Part shown: positions 54,044 through 63,915 of the stretch, piece after piece
How positions within the stretch are numbered: position 1 is the stretch's first letter
Layout of the letters: each line of letters begins with the position of its first letter
Source: Bordetella sp. FB-8
GTDB lineage: Bacteria; Pseudomonadota; Gammaproteobacteria; Burkholderiales; Burkholderiaceae_B
Direction of reading: 5' to 3'
Assembly: GCF_000382185.1 (NCBI RefSeq)
Contig: NZ_KB907784.1
Coordinates: forward strand, 1,699,633-1,763,632
DNA length: 64,000 nt
Notes under the pieces: generated by a model
What the model saw: only the letters and a program-made list of their open reading frames with translations
Database searches by the model: none
Told to the model about the DNA's origin: nothing
Made by a program: the position numbers and the translations under genes

Positions 54044-54624
54044 GTTTCCTCCAGCAATACCATCGACATGGCATGCCCGCCGAATGCGGATCAGCCCAGG
54101 CGGTCTCGCGGCGCGAACCGCAATACCAGAAAATCAATTGATCTGTGTGTGCCATGCCAGGTCGAACCCGGCATGCAAGCCCGCGAAGCAGTAAATTCGT
54201 CTGGCCTTGCGCCAGAAAGCGTTCAAATTAGAGCGTGAGCTAGGAAGTAGGATGCAAGGGCGCCTCGATTCAGCGCGCCATGGTGGGATTCTGAAATCAA
54301 TCACGGCAAAATCTGCCATATTTGGCAAGGCGGAGCTGCTGCTTTCCAGCAACATTCTTGAGGCATAACCTTGCGCCTTTTAGTACATGCGCTTCTCGGC
54401 TTTCTTGAAATAGCAGAGAGTGGGCATAGGTAGTGCATTCTAAGGGTGAGAAATACTACAAATCAATTCATTTCAGACATCGAAAGGGTAGGGCACAGGC
54501 TCAATTCGATCAATTTGAGTCTAGTTATGGGAATATGAGGGAGGATATAATAAGAATAAAGGGAGATGCCGGTTATTTCGGTGAAAACCATGAATTCCCG
54601 CAATGGCTTCGCGCGCCGGCAGCT
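54044..54624. other. 581-bp intergenic region upstream of the bcs operon, AT-richer than surroundings
   Basis: No convincing gene. It must contain the bcs promoter on the minus strand. The right 200 bp (about 54380-54600) are markedly richer in A and T than the window in general. A small inverted repeat TGCCA-TATT-TGGCA lies at 54314-54327. A GTG-initiated frame of 70 codons on the plus strand (54433-54645) overlaps the end of the asnB-like gene and has no family resemblance, so it is not called. Confidence 0.6.
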
Positions 54625-56481
54625 TCAGTGCTGATGCATGCGTAGAAAGAGTTCAAGATTGGCAAGCGACCAGAGCAGTTTTGCGTGGTTCTGGCTGGCT
54701 TTCATATGGCTGGCCACGATGCTATCGAGCACTGCGGCGTCGACAAGGGTTCTGACCTTCGAGTTGCCGGATTGCAGCAGGTCGCGCATCATGGGCTGCA
54801 ACGGGCCGCGGAACCAGGATTCCAGCGGGACGGCGAAGCCGATCTTTGGCCGGGCCAGCAGTTCCGGACGGAGCAGCTGTTTTGCTATCTCCCGCAGCAC
54901 GATCTTGCCACGGCGACCCTGAATTAGATGATCTTCGGGGAATTCGGCTGCAAGTTCGGCCAATTTAACGTCCATAAAGGGCATTCTTCCCTCTACGGAG
55001 CCCCCCATCATCATCCGGTCGCCTCTTTCGAGGAGGTTGTCGGGCAACCAATATTCAAAGTCGTGAATCTGCAAGGCCCGGATCTGGCTGGAATGGCGCG
55101 GCCGCTCGGTGGTTTCGCGTTCCGCGGATCCCCGCGTAAGCCGCTCGATGAGATCCATCCCTCCGCTGGCAAACCAGTTGCGTGCGCGAACCGCGACGTG
55201 CGCGGTGCCGGCGGCGCGGCTGAAAATTTTCAGGCGATCGAAGCGATACGGCAGGCGGGCGATTAGCGGATGGAACAACCTCCGGTGGAGCGCGGGAGGG
55301 ATCACCGCATGGTAGCGGGCTAGCCAGCGTTCAGCCCAGAACTTGGGATAGCCGGCAAGCAGTTCATCTGCGCCTTCGCCGGTAAGAACCATTTTGACCG
55401 TCGAGTGCGCGGCTTTCGAAAGCAAATGGATGGCGATATCGGAGGCTTCTGAAACGGGGGCGCCGCGCAATGCGACGCAGCGTGGCCACGCCGCGGCAAA
55501 GTCGCCGGCGGTGACGGTAAGTTCATGATGCATCGTGTCGAAGTCTTGCGCGGTGCGTTTTGCCGGCGAAAGTTCGTTGGCGTTGCTGCCCTCGAAGCCG
55601 ACCGAGAACGTGCGCACGGGGCTGGCGCTATGGCGTTGCATCAATGCCAGGATGACCGAGGAATCCAGGCCGCCTGAAAGATAGAGCCCGAAGGGGGCGT
55701 CCGAGCGCATGCGCAAGCGGACGGACTCGTCCAGAAGATTGCCGAGCCGTTCGACGTTTTCCGCAAGGGGGCGCGCTCGGGGCGCTATCGACAGCAGCGG
55801 TGTTTCATAGAAGCGCTGTTCACGCGCCATGCCTTTTTCGTAGATCAGGAAGTGCCCGGGCTGGAGTTTGCGGATTTGATGGAAAAAGGTTGAAGGCCCT
55901 GTGATGTAACGGCGCGCCAAGTAAGCGGGAATCTGGTCCAGATCGATTGAGGCATGTACTTGATTGAGTTGCTGCAAGGCGCCGATCTCGGAGGCGAATG
56001 CGATGCCCTCGGCTATTTCGGCCAGATACAGGGGCTTTTTTCCAACTTGGTCGCGCGCAATGATCAGTCGATCATGGTCCGCATCCCATAGCGCGAACGC
56101 GTACATGCCGCGGAATTTGGAAAATGCCTCCGTGCCCCATTGGCGATAGGCTTCGACGACCACTTCCGTATCGCCGTTGCTCGTGAAGCGCAGGCCGAGT
56201 TTTTTTAACTCCTCGCGCAATTCCAGGTAATTGTAGATTTCACCGTTATAGGTCACGGTGAAACGGCCATCATGGCTGTGCAGCGGCTGCGCGCTTCCGG
56301 TCAAGTCGATGATGGCGAGCCTGCAATGCGCCAGCGCGACCTGTTCCTGGTCGGCTCCCGACTCAATCCAGATGCCATTGCCGTCCGGGCCGCGATGCTC
56401 AATGGCATTCAAGGCGCGCGTAAGAACATTGTGCGGCTCGGATACCGGCCGACGCGTCACCCAACCGACTATTCCGCACAT
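54625..56481 (-). CDS. Asparagine synthetase (glutamine-hydrolysing)-like amidotransferase of the EPS cluster
   Basis: Class II glutamine amidotransferase plus synthetase, 618 residues. The N-terminal nucleophile is Cys2 (MCGIVGWV), and the GATase domain includes HRGPDG, NGEIYNY and the DQVGKKPLY block. The synthetase domain has the pyrophosphate loop YLSGGLDSSVI and LTGEGADELLAGYPKF. In EPS clusters such proteins are thought to amidate sugar acids or modify precursors rather than make free asparagine. An adjacent divergent AlgD-like sugar-acid-forming dehydrogenase (124 bp away) supports uronamide formation here, but that is inference. Confidence 0.88.
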   Translation of the reverse strand: MCGIVGWVTRRPVSEPHNVLTRALNAIEHRGPDGNGIWIESGADQEQVALAHCRLAIIDLTGSAQPLHSHDGRFTVTYNGEIYNYLELREELKKLGLRFTSNGDTEVVVEAYRQWGTEAFSKFRGMYAFALWDADHDRLIIARDQVGKKPLYLAEIAEGIAFASEIGALQQLNQVHASIDLDQIPAYLARRYITGPSTFFHQIRKLQPGHFLIYEKGMAREQRFYETPLLSIAPRARPLAENVERLGNLLDESVRLRMRSDAPFGLYLSGGLDSSVILALMQRHSASPVRTFSVGFEGSNANELSPAKRTAQDFDTMHHELTVTAGDFAAAWPRCVALRGAPVSEASDIAIHLLSKAAHSTVKMVLTGEGADELLAGYPKFWAERWLARYHAVIPPALHRRLFHPLIARLPYRFDRLKIFSRAAGTAHVAVRARNWFASGGMDLIERLTRGSAERETTERPRHSSQIRALQIHDFEYWLPDNLLERGDRMMMGGSVEGRMPFMDVKLAELAAEFPEDHLIQGRRGKIVLREIAKQLLRPELLARPKIGFAVPLESWFRGPLQPMMRDLLQSGNSKVRTLVDAAVLDSIVASHMKASQNHAKLLWSLANLELFLRMHQH

Positions 56482-56604
56482 TGTTTAACTCCGCCGATGC
56501 TCTTGTTTAGTTTATTGCCAGAACTCTACCCAACTATGGTAGCCGCGGGCAAGCCGAGGTAGACTTTGCGACGTTTGTTAAATTTTTCCGATTAAGAGGC
56601 CATT

Positions 56605-57906
56605 TTGCGTATTAGCGTATTCGGACTCGGCTACGTTGGCGTCGTCGCAACGGGTTGCCTGGCGCACGACGGTCACGAAGTGATCGGTGTCGACCCTAAT
56701 CCAGAAAAAGTAAGACTTATCAACGAAGGGAAATCTCCGATCGTGGAGGCTGAAATCGGCGAACTGATCGTCGCGGCCGGCTCGCGTATCCGCGCGACCG
56801 ACGACACGATTGCCGCCGTTCGGGATACGGAATTGTCGCTGGTGTGCGTGGGCACGCCCAGCCAAGGAAACGGGTCCCTGGATCTTTCCTACGTTCGCCG
56901 CGTCTGCGAGCAGATCGGGCTTGCGATAAGGGACAAGGACGAGCGCCATACCGTCGTCATCCGTTCGACCATTCTCCCCGGCACCATGGCAACTCTCGTG
57001 CGTCCGGTGCTCGAGGAAACCTCGGGCAAGCTGGCCGGATCAGGCTTCGGCTTGTGCAACAACCCGGAATTCTTGCGGGAAGGCACGGCGGTTCACGATT
57101 ATCGCAATCCGCCCAAGACGGTGATTGGCGAAGTCGACGTGACCAGCGGCGATATCGTCGCGAGCCTGTATGCCGGGCTGGACGCGCCTTTGATTCGCAC
57201 GTCGCTCGAAGTGGCGGAGACGGTCAAATATGTCGACAACGTATGGCATGCAGTGAAAGTCGCTTTTGCCAACGAAGTGGGCTCGATTTGCAAACAGGTG
57301 CGGGTCGATGGCCACCAGGTCATGAATATCTTCTGTCAGGATACGAAGCTCAATATCTCCCCCTATTACATGAAGCCTGGCTTCGCCTTCGGCGGCTCTT
57401 GCCTTCCCAAGGATGTCAGGGCGCTTTCTTACAAGGCCCAGACTCTCGATCTCGATTTGCCGCTATTGCGTGCAATCATGCCCAGCAACCGAAGCCACAT
57501 CGACCGCGGCTTCGACATGATTATTCAAGGCAAAGGGCGCAAGATAGGTATTCTTGGCTTCAGCTTCAAGGCCGGTACGGACGATCTGCGGGAAAGCCCC
57601 CTGGTCGAGATCATCGAGCGGCTGATCGGCAAGGGCTACGACGTGCGTGTCTACGACCGCAATGTCAGTCTCGCGGCGCTGCAGGGTGGCAACCGGGATT
57701 ACATCCTCAATCACATTCCCCATATTTCGCGCTTGATGGTGGATTCGATCGACTCGCTGCTCGATCATGCGCAGATCGTCGTCATCGGCAACGGCTCGCC
57801 CGAATTCAAGAATCTGACCGTGCGGGAGGGCCAGCACGTCGTCGACTTGGTGCGGGTCGGCAATGTCCCCCCCACGGGAGGCAGCTATGACGGCATCTGC
57901 TGGTAA
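56605..57906 (+). CDS. AlgD-like nucleotide-sugar 6-dehydrogenase (GDP-mannose or UDP-glucose)
   Basis: Oxidises the C6 of a nucleotide hexose to a uronic acid with two NAD. The Rossmann motif is FGLGYVGVV at residues 6-14. The catalytic Cys266 lies in GFAFGGSCLPKDVRAL. The length of 433 residues, the CVGTPS..NGSLDLSYV block, the FKAGTDDLRESPLVE block and the very end (GICW) follow Pseudomonas AlgD (GDP-mannose 6-dehydrogenase) more closely than Ugd. The donor is therefore probably GDP-mannose, but this is not certain. The start is TTG at 56605 (TTGCGTATTAGC, MRIS as in AlgD) with AAGAGG six bases upstream. No alginate polymerase is in the window. Confidence 0.85.
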   Translation: MRISVFGLGYVGVVATGCLAHDGHEVIGVDPNPEKVRLINEGKSPIVEAEIGELIVAAGSRIRATDDTIAAVRDTELSLVCVGTPSQGNGSLDLSYVRRVCEQIGLAIRDKDERHTVVIRSTILPGTMATLVRPVLEETSGKLAGSGFGLCNNPEFLREGTAVHDYRNPPKTVIGEVDVTSGDIVASLYAGLDAPLIRTSLEVAETVKYVDNVWHAVKVAFANEVGSICKQVRVDGHQVMNIFCQDTKLNISPYYMKPGFAFGGSCLPKDVRALSYKAQTLDLDLPLLRAIMPSNRSHIDRGFDMIIQGKGRKIGILGFSFKAGTDDLRESPLVEIIERLIGKGYDVRVYDRNVSLAALQGGNRDYILNHIPHISRLMVDSIDSLLDHAQIVVIGNGSPEFKNLTVREGQHVVDLVRVGNVPPTGGSYDGICW

Positions 57907-59092
57907 GCGCGGGCGTCGCGTCCTGATCGTTGTCGAAAATCTTCCCGTTCCATTCGACAGGCGGGTCTGGCAAGAGGCGACGACGCTCGTCGCGGCAGGC
58001 TATCAGGTAACGATTATCTGTCCCGCCACGCGGGATTGGCCCAAGCGATTCGAGATCATCGATGGCATCCACATCTACCGCCATCCGCTTGCGCATGAGG
58101 CGGACGGCGCGCTGGGCTATGCCTTGGAATACGGCGCCGCGCTTTTTTGGGAGTGGGTGCTTGCGGTGAAGATCGCCTTCGGGCGGGGGTTCGACATTTT
58201 TCATGCGTGCAATCCGCCGGACCTGATCTTCCTCGTCGGCATGTTCTTCAAGCTGTTCGGCAAGAAATTCGTTTTCGATCACCACGACATCAACCCGGAA
58301 CTCTACGAAGCCAAGTTCGGCAAGCGCGATTTCTTCTGGAAGTTGATGGTCTGGGCCGAATGGCTGACGTTCAAATTAGCGGACATATCGATCGCGACCA
58401 ACGAAAGCTACAAACGCATCGCCATCGAGCGCGGCGGCATGGATCCCGATCGGGTTTTCGTCGTCAGGTCCGGACCCAAGCTCGACCGCCTGAAAATACT
58501 GCCGCCGGATCCGTCGCTCAAGCGGGGGCGCGATTATCTCGTGGGATACGTGGGCGTCATGGGCAAGCAGGAGGGAATCGACTTGCTTCTAGAGTCTGTG
58601 CGCATCCTGGTGCACGAACGCGGTCGGGCCGATATTCAATTCGGGATCGTGGGCGGCGGGACCTCGCTGGAAGAGATGAAGGAACTGGCGAAGACGCTAG
58701 GCGTGGCGGATTACGTCACGTTTACCGGCCGGGTCAGCGACGCGGAGCTTTTGGCGGTTCTCAATACGGCCGATGTCTGCGTCAACCCCGACATTGCCAA
58801 TCCGATGAACGATGCGTCGACCATGAATAAGATCATGGAGTATATGGCGCTGGGTAAGCCCATCGTGCAGTTCGATCTTATGGAAGGCCGGGTGTCCGCT
58901 AAAGAGGCATCCCTTTACGCGGCCAAAAACGATCCGGCGGACATGGCATCGAAGATCGTCGAGCTGCTGGCCGATCCCGAGCGCCGCAAGGCCATGGGGG
59001 AATTCGGCCGCGCGCGGGTTGAAAACGAACTGGAGTGGAAGTACGAGGCGCCCAAGCTTATCGATGCCTATGCCTCGCTCTATCGCGATTGA
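57887..59092 (+). CDS. GT4-family glycosyltransferase
   Basis: Cytoplasmic retaining glycosyltransferase with GT-B fold, 401 residues. The N-terminal acceptor domain has VVENLPVPFDRRVWQEATTLVAAGY and FDIFHACNPPDL. The C-terminal donor domain has GYVGVMGKQEGIDLLL, FTGRVSDAELLAVLNTADVCVNPD and the EX7E-like region NDASTMNKIMEYMALGKPIVQFD. These N-terminal features are typical of WbuB/ExpE7-like transferases in EPS clusters. The start at 57887 has GGGAGG six bases upstream and lies inside the last 20 bp of the dehydrogenase gene. It could add the uronic acid made by that enzyme (inference). Confidence 0.88.
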   Translation: MTASAGKRGRRVLIVVENLPVPFDRRVWQEATTLVAAGYQVTIICPATRDWPKRFEIIDGIHIYRHPLAHEADGALGYALEYGAALFWEWVLAVKIAFGRGFDIFHACNPPDLIFLVGMFFKLFGKKFVFDHHDINPELYEAKFGKRDFFWKLMVWAEWLTFKLADISIATNESYKRIAIERGGMDPDRVFVVRSGPKLDRLKILPPDPSLKRGRDYLVGYVGVMGKQEGIDLLLESVRILVHERGRADIQFGIVGGGTSLEEMKELAKTLGVADYVTFTGRVSDAELLAVLNTADVCVNPDIANPMNDASTMNKIMEYMALGKPIVQFDLMEGRVSAKEASLYAAKNDPADMASKIVELLADPERRKAMGEFGRARVENELEWKYEAPKLIDAYASLYRD

Positions 59093-59107
59093 GCTGGCAA
59101 GGCCGCG

Positions 59108-60523
59108 TCAATAAGCGTTGTCGCCGCGGATGACTGTCCAGATGGTGAGGAACAGAATGCGGATGTCCAGGCTCAGCGACCAGTACTGGATGTAGTAGCG
59201 GTCGTATTCGATCCGGCGCTGCATCTTTTCCAGGGTGTCGGTTTCACCCCGTAGGCCGTTGACTTGCGCCCATCCTGTGATGCCCGGCTTGATGCTGTGG
59301 CGTAGCATGTAGCCGCTGATCTGGCGCCGGTAGAGTTCGTTGTGCGCGTCGGCGTGCGGGCGCGGGCCGACCAGGCTCATCGTGCCGAGCAGCACGTTGA
59401 ACAACTGCGGCAGTTCGTCGAGCGAGGTGCGGCGCAGGATTCGGCCCACCCGCGTTACGCGTGGATCGCCGCGGCTGGCCTGGCGCAGCGTCGCCGTGTC
59501 CTTGTCGACGTACATTGAACGGAATTTATAGACGGGAACGGGCTGGCCTCGCTCGCCGTAGCGATTCTGGCGAAAGAGTATCGGGCCGGGCGAATCCAGC
59601 CGCACGGCGATGGCGACCGCCAGCATGACGGGCGAGAGCAACAGCAGTGCGATGCCGCCGAGCACCAGATCCATGATTCGCTTGAACACGCGGGCAAAGC
59701 CCATGATGGGGGTGGCGTGGATGGACAGGAGCGAAACGCCGGCGATCTCGTTGCTCGTCAAGGTGACGACGTCATCGGCCCAGCGTGTTTCGGGCAGCAT
59801 GTAGATGTTGGCCGTCGAGTCGTAGAGCTGCTCGAACATTTGGGCGCTCAGTTGCTGGTCGTAATAACCGTAGGGCTGGATGAACACCATGTCGTATGTG
59901 GCGTTCTTGATATGAGGCCAGGCGTTCTCGTTCGAACCCAGATACGGCGGAACCGGCCCTTCGGCGGTAATGCGGCTATCCACCGGTTGGGATGCGTAGT
60001 AGCCCATGACCTCGATCCCGAGGATGGGCGAACGCCGCAGGCGCAAGTACAGGGTGTGCGCCTGAGGTCCCATGCCAAAGAACACAGCTTTATGCCGATT
60101 GTCGGCCAGGTTGTTGATCCAGTAGATGCCCCGGCGGCACAGCATCAGGCACAGCATTTGCAAAATCAGGGCGATGATCGCCCAGCGAGGGACCAGACTG
60201 CGCGTCAGGTCTATTTCGGTTTGGTTGCGCACCAGGAAAAGCAGGCTCAGCACCACGGCCAGCACTACCCAGACCCAGCGCAGCAAGGCGCGGCTCAAAA
60301 GCCATCCCATGCTGCGCGCGGTGATGAGTTGTCGAAAATCGACGAAGGTCAGGAAGGAGGCGGCGGCGATCAAGATCCAGCCCTGGTGAATATCGGAACC
60401 CGCCTCCAGTCCCAGGTGACTGGACAGCGTGTAGAAAGGCACTGCATTGCACAGGGCGCTGAAGATCGCGCTCAGCGCCATGAGGACGTTGTAGTGCAGG
60501 GAAAATTGACCAGTTCGAGGCAT
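59108..60523 (-). CDS. WcaJ-type undecaprenyl-phosphate glucose phosphotransferase, paralogue 1
   Basis: Initiating polyprenyl-phosphate hexose-1-phosphate transferase of the inner membrane. In the 471-residue protein, four N-terminal membrane helices precede a CoA-binding-like domain ([17 protein letters not shown]...). The bacterial sugar transferase domain follows ([46 protein letters not shown], then [22 protein letters not shown] and [17 protein letters not shown]). The catalytic Asp-Glu pair is in the DELPQ motif. The start at 60523 ([11 protein letters not shown]) aligns with its tandem paralogue. It is convergent with the GT4 gene, 15 bp apart. Confidence 0.9.
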   Translation of the reverse strand: MPRTGQFSLHYNVLMALSAIFSALCNAVPFYTLSSHLGLEAGSDIHQGWILIAAASFLTFVDFRQLITARSMGWLLSRALLRWVWVVLAVVLSLLFLVRNQTEIDLTRSLVPRWAIIALILQMLCLMLCRRGIYWINNLADNRHKAVFFGMGPQAHTLYLRLRRSPILGIEVMGYYASQPVDSRITAEGPVPPYLGSNENAWPHIKNATYDMVFIQPYGYYDQQLSAQMFEQLYDSTANIYMLPETRWADDVVTLTSNEIAGVSLLSIHATPIMGFARVFKRIMDLVLGGIALLLLSPVMLAVAIAVRLDSPGPILFRQNRYGERGQPVPVYKFRSMYVDKDTATLRQASRGDPRVTRVGRILRRTSLDELPQLFNVLLGTMSLVGPRPHADAHNELYRRQISGYMLRHSIKPGITGWAQVNGLRGETDTLEKMQRRIEYDRYYIQYWSLSLDIRILFLTIWTVIRGDNAY

Positions 60524-60661
60524 CTTCGGCAGTCGCGAGGAGAGTGGCGCAGGAGAGGGGCTCACCGAAAAACCACGCAATCCATGTTTGAGTGTATTGC
60601 GTGCGTGGCAGCCCTATTTTGGCTGTAATTTCCCTTATTGCCATTTTAATTCTAATTGTTT

Positions 60662-60706
60662 CTGGCTGTTTGGTATATAAGCTGTTGGCAGGCTGTTACA
60701 TCGAAA
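60662..60706 (-). promoter_or_regulatory. Shared 45-bp element, copy 1, upstream of WcaJ paralogue 1
   Basis: On the minus strand this starts with TTTCGATGT and continues with CCAACAGCTTATATACC. About 32 of 45 positions agree with 62307-62351. It lies 138 bp before the paralogue 1 start and directly after the paralogue 2 stop. It may be a promoter region kept after a tandem duplication. Confidence 0.45.
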
Positions 60707-60707
60707 C

Positions 60708-62117
60708 TCAATAGGCGTTGTCGCCGCGGATCACCGTCCAGGCGGTGAGGAACAGGATGCGAATGTCCAGACCCAGCGACCAGTGGGTGATGTAATAGCG
60801 GTCATATTTGAGCCGGCGCTGCATTTTCTCCAGGGTGTCGGTTTCGCCGCGCAGGCCGTTGACCTGCGCCCACCCTGTGATGCCAGGTTTGATGCTATGG
60901 CGCAGCATGTAGCCGTTGATCTGCTGGCGATAGAGTTCGTTGTGGACGACGGCATGGGGGCGCGGTCCAACCAGGCTCATGGAGCCGGCCAGCACGTTGA
61001 TCAACTGCGGCAGTTCGTCCAGTGAACTGCGGCGCAGGAACTTGCCCACGCGCGTCACGCGCGGATCGCTGCGGCTGACCTGACGCAACGGGCCGCCGTC
61101 TTCGGCATACATCGAACGGAATTTGTAGACATTGATGGATTGGCCGCGTTCGCCATAGCGGACCTGGCGAAAGAGAATCGGCCCGCGCGAGTCGATCCGC
61201 ACGGCCACCGCGACGATCAGCATGACCGGCGACAGCAGGGCAAACGCCAGGCCGCCCAGCACCAGGTCCATCAGCCGCTTGAAAAGCCGGGCGACGCCGA
61301 TGATGGGCGTGTCGTGGATCGATAGCAGCGGAATGCCGGCGATCTCGGCGCCGGACAGCGTGACATCCTCGGCCCAGCGGGTCTCGGGCACCATGTAGAT
61401 GGTGGTGGTCGAATCGTAGAGTTGGCCAAATATCCGGGTGCTCAGTTCCTCGTCATAGTAGTCGTAGGGTTGGATGAACACGATGTCGAATTCGGAGGCC
61501 TTGATGCGGGGCCAGGCGCTCTCGTGCGCGCCCAGATAAGGCGGCACCGAGTCCGGTTTTCTGTCGTCGCAGGTCACGGGCTTTGCCGCGTAATAGCCCA
61601 TCACCTCGATGCCCAGGATGGGCGAGCGCCGCAGGCGCAGCGATAGCGTGCGCGCCTGCGGTCCCATGCCGAAGAACACCGCCTTGCGCCGGTTCATGGC
61701 GGTATTGTTGAACTGGTAGATGATGCGCCGGCCCAAGGCCAGGCACAACAGCTGCAGGGGTAGGGCGACGGCCATCCATTCGTAGATCAGGCGGCCCACC
61801 GCCGGCAGAACCGTGTTGTCGTGCACGATATAGATCAGGCTCAGTAGCACGGTCAGCAATACCCAGATCCAGCGGACAATGCCGCGGCCCAGCAGCCACC
61901 ACATATTGCGCGCGGTAATGAGCTGGCGAAAATTGGCGAAGGCCATGAAGGAAACGCCGAAGATCAGATAGCGTATCCAGAAAAAATCGCCCAGCGACTC
62001 CAGATCGAGATGTAAAGACAGGACGTAGAAAGGCAATACATTGCACAGCGCGCAGGAAAGTCCGATCAGGACCATGAGCGCGCTGTAGTGCAAGGTCAAC
62101 TGGCCGGCTCGAAGCAT
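60708..62117 (-). CDS. WcaJ-type undecaprenyl-phosphate glucose phosphotransferase, paralogue 2
   Basis: Tandem paralogue of the gene at 59108-60523, 469 residues and alike over its whole length: same membrane helices, [61 protein letters not shown] and final VIRGDNAY. The greatest differences are in the second membrane helix pair and the loop [15 protein letters not shown]. The start at 62117 ([11 protein letters not shown]) matches the start of paralogue 1. An ATG at 62195 with GGGAAAG upstream is a possible longer form. The two copies could initiate different repeat units or be partly redundant. Confidence 0.9.
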   Translation of the reverse strand: MLRAGQLTLHYSALMVLIGLSCALCNVLPFYVLSLHLDLESLGDFFWIRYLIFGVSFMAFANFRQLITARNMWWLLGRGIVRWIWVLLTVLLSLIYIVHDNTVLPAVGRLIYEWMAVALPLQLLCLALGRRIIYQFNNTAMNRRKAVFFGMGPQARTLSLRLRRSPILGIEVMGYYAAKPVTCDDRKPDSVPPYLGAHESAWPRIKASEFDIVFIQPYDYYDEELSTRIFGQLYDSTTTIYMVPETRWAEDVTLSGAEIAGIPLLSIHDTPIIGVARLFKRLMDLVLGGLAFALLSPVMLIVAVAVRIDSRGPILFRQVRYGERGQSINVYKFRSMYAEDGGPLRQVSRSDPRVTRVGKFLRRSSLDELPQLINVLAGSMSLVGPRPHAVVHNELYRQQINGYMLRHSIKPGITGWAQVNGLRGETDTLEKMQRRLKYDRYYITHWSLGLDIRILFLTAWTVIRGDNAY

Positions 62118-62479
62118 GTTAATCAGGCTGCATAAAGAAGGGGAACCGCGCCAACCAATGAAATCATCGGGTTGGCATTCCCTGATTGCTTGCATTCATA
62201 GCAAGCTTTCCCAGGGTGTTATCGGCAGTCTCCCCGAATAGGGCGGCTCGTTCCCGGCGACGCAAGTGTTTCCTCGCGGCAGGAGTCGCCCCCATTCTAG
62301 TGGCTGCGGACTGTATGGGTTACTAATTGTTGGCCGGCCGCCACATCGAAAAGCGCGGAGGATGCCTGTTCGCAGGCCGATAGCTTCGCCGTGGCGCTCA
62401 AGGTCGCCGCATGCGGCGCAAGCTTAAATTCAGCAACGCCAGAGCGGCGCGGTCCAGATCCGGGCGATGGGGCGCGGCC
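62118..62479. other. 362-bp intergenic region between the ABC transporter and WcaJ paralogue 2
   Basis: No gene is supported. It should hold the promoter of the WcaJ genes and the end of the ABC transporter transcript on the minus strand. The only structure seen is the 45-bp element at 62307-62351 shared with the region before paralogue 1. Confidence 0.6.
62307..62351 (-). promoter_or_regulatory. Shared 45-bp element, copy 2, upstream of WcaJ paralogue 2
   Basis: On the minus strand this starts with TTTCGATGT and has CCAACAATTAGTAACCC at the place where copy 1 has CCAACAGCTTATATACC. It lies 189 bp before the paralogue 2 start at 62117. The likeness to copy 1 is about 71 per cent by direct alignment. 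Confidence 0.45.
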
Positions 62480-63262
62480 TCAATGCGTCAGCACTTTCGA
62501 CAGGAACTGGCGCGCCCGCTCGGTGGCCGGCTCATTGAAGAACTGCGCCTTGGCCGTGTCTTCGAGTATTTGGCCGGCGTCCATGAACAAGACGCGGTCG
62601 GCGACGCGGCGGGCAAAGCCCATCTCGTGTGTCACCACCACCATGGTCATGCCTTCCTGGGCCAGCGCCTGCATCACGTCCAGCACTTCGTTGACCATTT
62701 CCGGATCCAGCGCCGAGGTCGGCTCGTCAAAGAGCATGGCCTTGGGATTCATGGCCAAGGCACGGGCGATCGAGACGCGCTGCTGCTGTCCGCCGGAAAG
62801 CTGGCCTGGGCGGGAGTGCAGTTTGTCCGCCAGGCCGACCCGGTTGAGCAGGCGCGTCGAGATTTCGGACGCCTGCGCCCGGCTGCGCTTGAGCACGTGG
62901 ACTTGCGCCAGGTTGACGTTCGCCAACGCGCTCATGTGCGGATAGAGCTCGAAATGCTGGAACACCATGCCGATCTGCGCCCGCAGCGCCGGCAGATTGG
63001 TGCGCGGCGCGCCTACGCAGATGCCGTCGACGAGGATGCTGCCCGAGTCTAACGGCACCAGGCCGTTGATGCATTTGATCAGGGTGCTCTTGCCGGACCC
63101 CGAGGGGCCGCAGACCACGACCACCTCTCCGCGCGCGACCGACAGCGAGCAGTTCTTCAGTATCTGCGCGTGTCCGTAGGACTTGGAGATGTCCTGAACG
63201 GCGATCATCGGCGCGACGGCATCATGCGAAGGGGAAGATTCGCGGTTGGACATGGGACTCAT
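62480..63262 (-). CDS. ABC transporter ATP-binding protein for polar amino acids (GlnQ/GltL-like)
   Basis: Cytoplasmic ATPase of a polar amino-acid importer, 260 residues. Walker A is [17 protein letters not shown]. The Q-loop lies in [20 protein letters not shown], the signature is [16 protein letters not shown], Walker B is [13 protein letters not shown], and the H-loop is [11 protein letters not shown]. The sequence is of the GlnQ/GltL/ArtP kind and matches glutamate/aspartate import best given the GltK-like permease beside it. The start at 63262 overlaps the permease stop as ATGA. An N-terminal extension of about 18 residues precedes the ABC domain. A longer frame to 63901 is a shadow of the permease. 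Confidence 0.93.
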   Translation of the reverse strand: MSPMSNRESSPSHDAVAPMIAVQDISKSYGHAQILKNCSLSVARGEVVVVCGPSGSGKSTLIKCINGLVPLDSGSILVDGICVGAPRTNLPALRAQIGMVFQHFELYPHMSALANVNLAQVHVLKRSRAQASEISTRLLNRVGLADKLHSRPGQLSGGQQQRVSIARALAMNPKAMLFDEPTSALDPEMVNEVLDVMQALAQEGMTMVVVTHEMGFARRVADRVLFMDAGQILEDTAKAQFFNEPATERARQFLSKVLTH

Positions 63263-63906
63263 TGGATAACGGCCTTTTTGCCGCGGCCTACCAGCAGGGA
63301 TACGCCGTAGCAGATCACCAGATAGACGACGGCGACGAAAGTGTAGACTTCGATGGGTCGTTCGTTTAGCCCGACCACGACGTTGGCAGCCGTCAGGAAG
63401 TCGCGCAGCGCGACGACGTAGACCAGGGACGTGTCCTGAAAAAGGATGATGGCCTGGTTGAGCAGAAGCGGCACCATGGCCGCCACGGCCTGGGGCAGAA
63501 TGACCAGCCGCAGCGTCTGCCAATTGCCCAGACCGGTGGCGGCGGCCGCGAGGCTCTGGCCTTGCGGCACGGCCAGGATGCCGGCGCGGAAGATCTCGCA
63601 GTAGAACGCGGCCTCGAACAACACGAAGGTCGTGAGCGCGGAAGTCATCGCACCCAGGGGGTGGCCCGTTACCAGGGGCAACATGAAGTAGAACCAGAAC
63701 AGCACCAGGATCAGCGGCATTGACCGGATTACCGCCACATAGCCGCCGACCAGGAGTGCGAGCGTGCGAAAGCGCGATAGTCGCGCCAGGGCCAGCAGAG
63801 CGCCCACCAGCATGCCGCCGAGCATGCCAGCTGCCACGAGTAGGGCGCTGGTCACCATGCCATGGGCAAGCAGTTCGCGGTATTTCCAGATGACCATCCA
63901 ATCCAC
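63259..63906 (-). CDS. ABC transporter permease for polar amino acids (GltK-like)
   Basis: Inner-membrane permease, 215 residues with about five helices, of the HisM/GltK family. The EAA-type motif is present ([62 protein letters not shown]). It forms the channel with the partner permease whose end lies ten bases upstream, and it is coupled to the ATPase by ATGA overlap. The substrate is likely glutamate/aspartate or glutamine. The periplasmic binding protein gene is not in the window. Confidence 0.92.
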   Translation of the reverse strand: MDWMVIWKYRELLAHGMVTSALLVAAGMLGGMLVGALLALARLSRFRTLALLVGGYVAVIRSMPLILVLFWFYFMLPLVTGHPLGAMTSALTTFVLFEAAFYCEIFRAGILAVPQGQSLAAAATGLGNWQTLRLVILPQAVAAMVPLLLNQAIILFQDTSLVYVVALRDFLTAANVVVGLNERPIEVYTFVAVVYLVICYGVSLLVGRGKKAVIQ

Positions 63907-63915
63907 GGTGGGCTC

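Noticed and set aside
54433..54645. 70-codon plus-strand frame in the gap before the asnB-like gene
   Set aside because: GTG start with no ribosome site, runs into the 3' end of the opposing gene, and shows no family resemblance.
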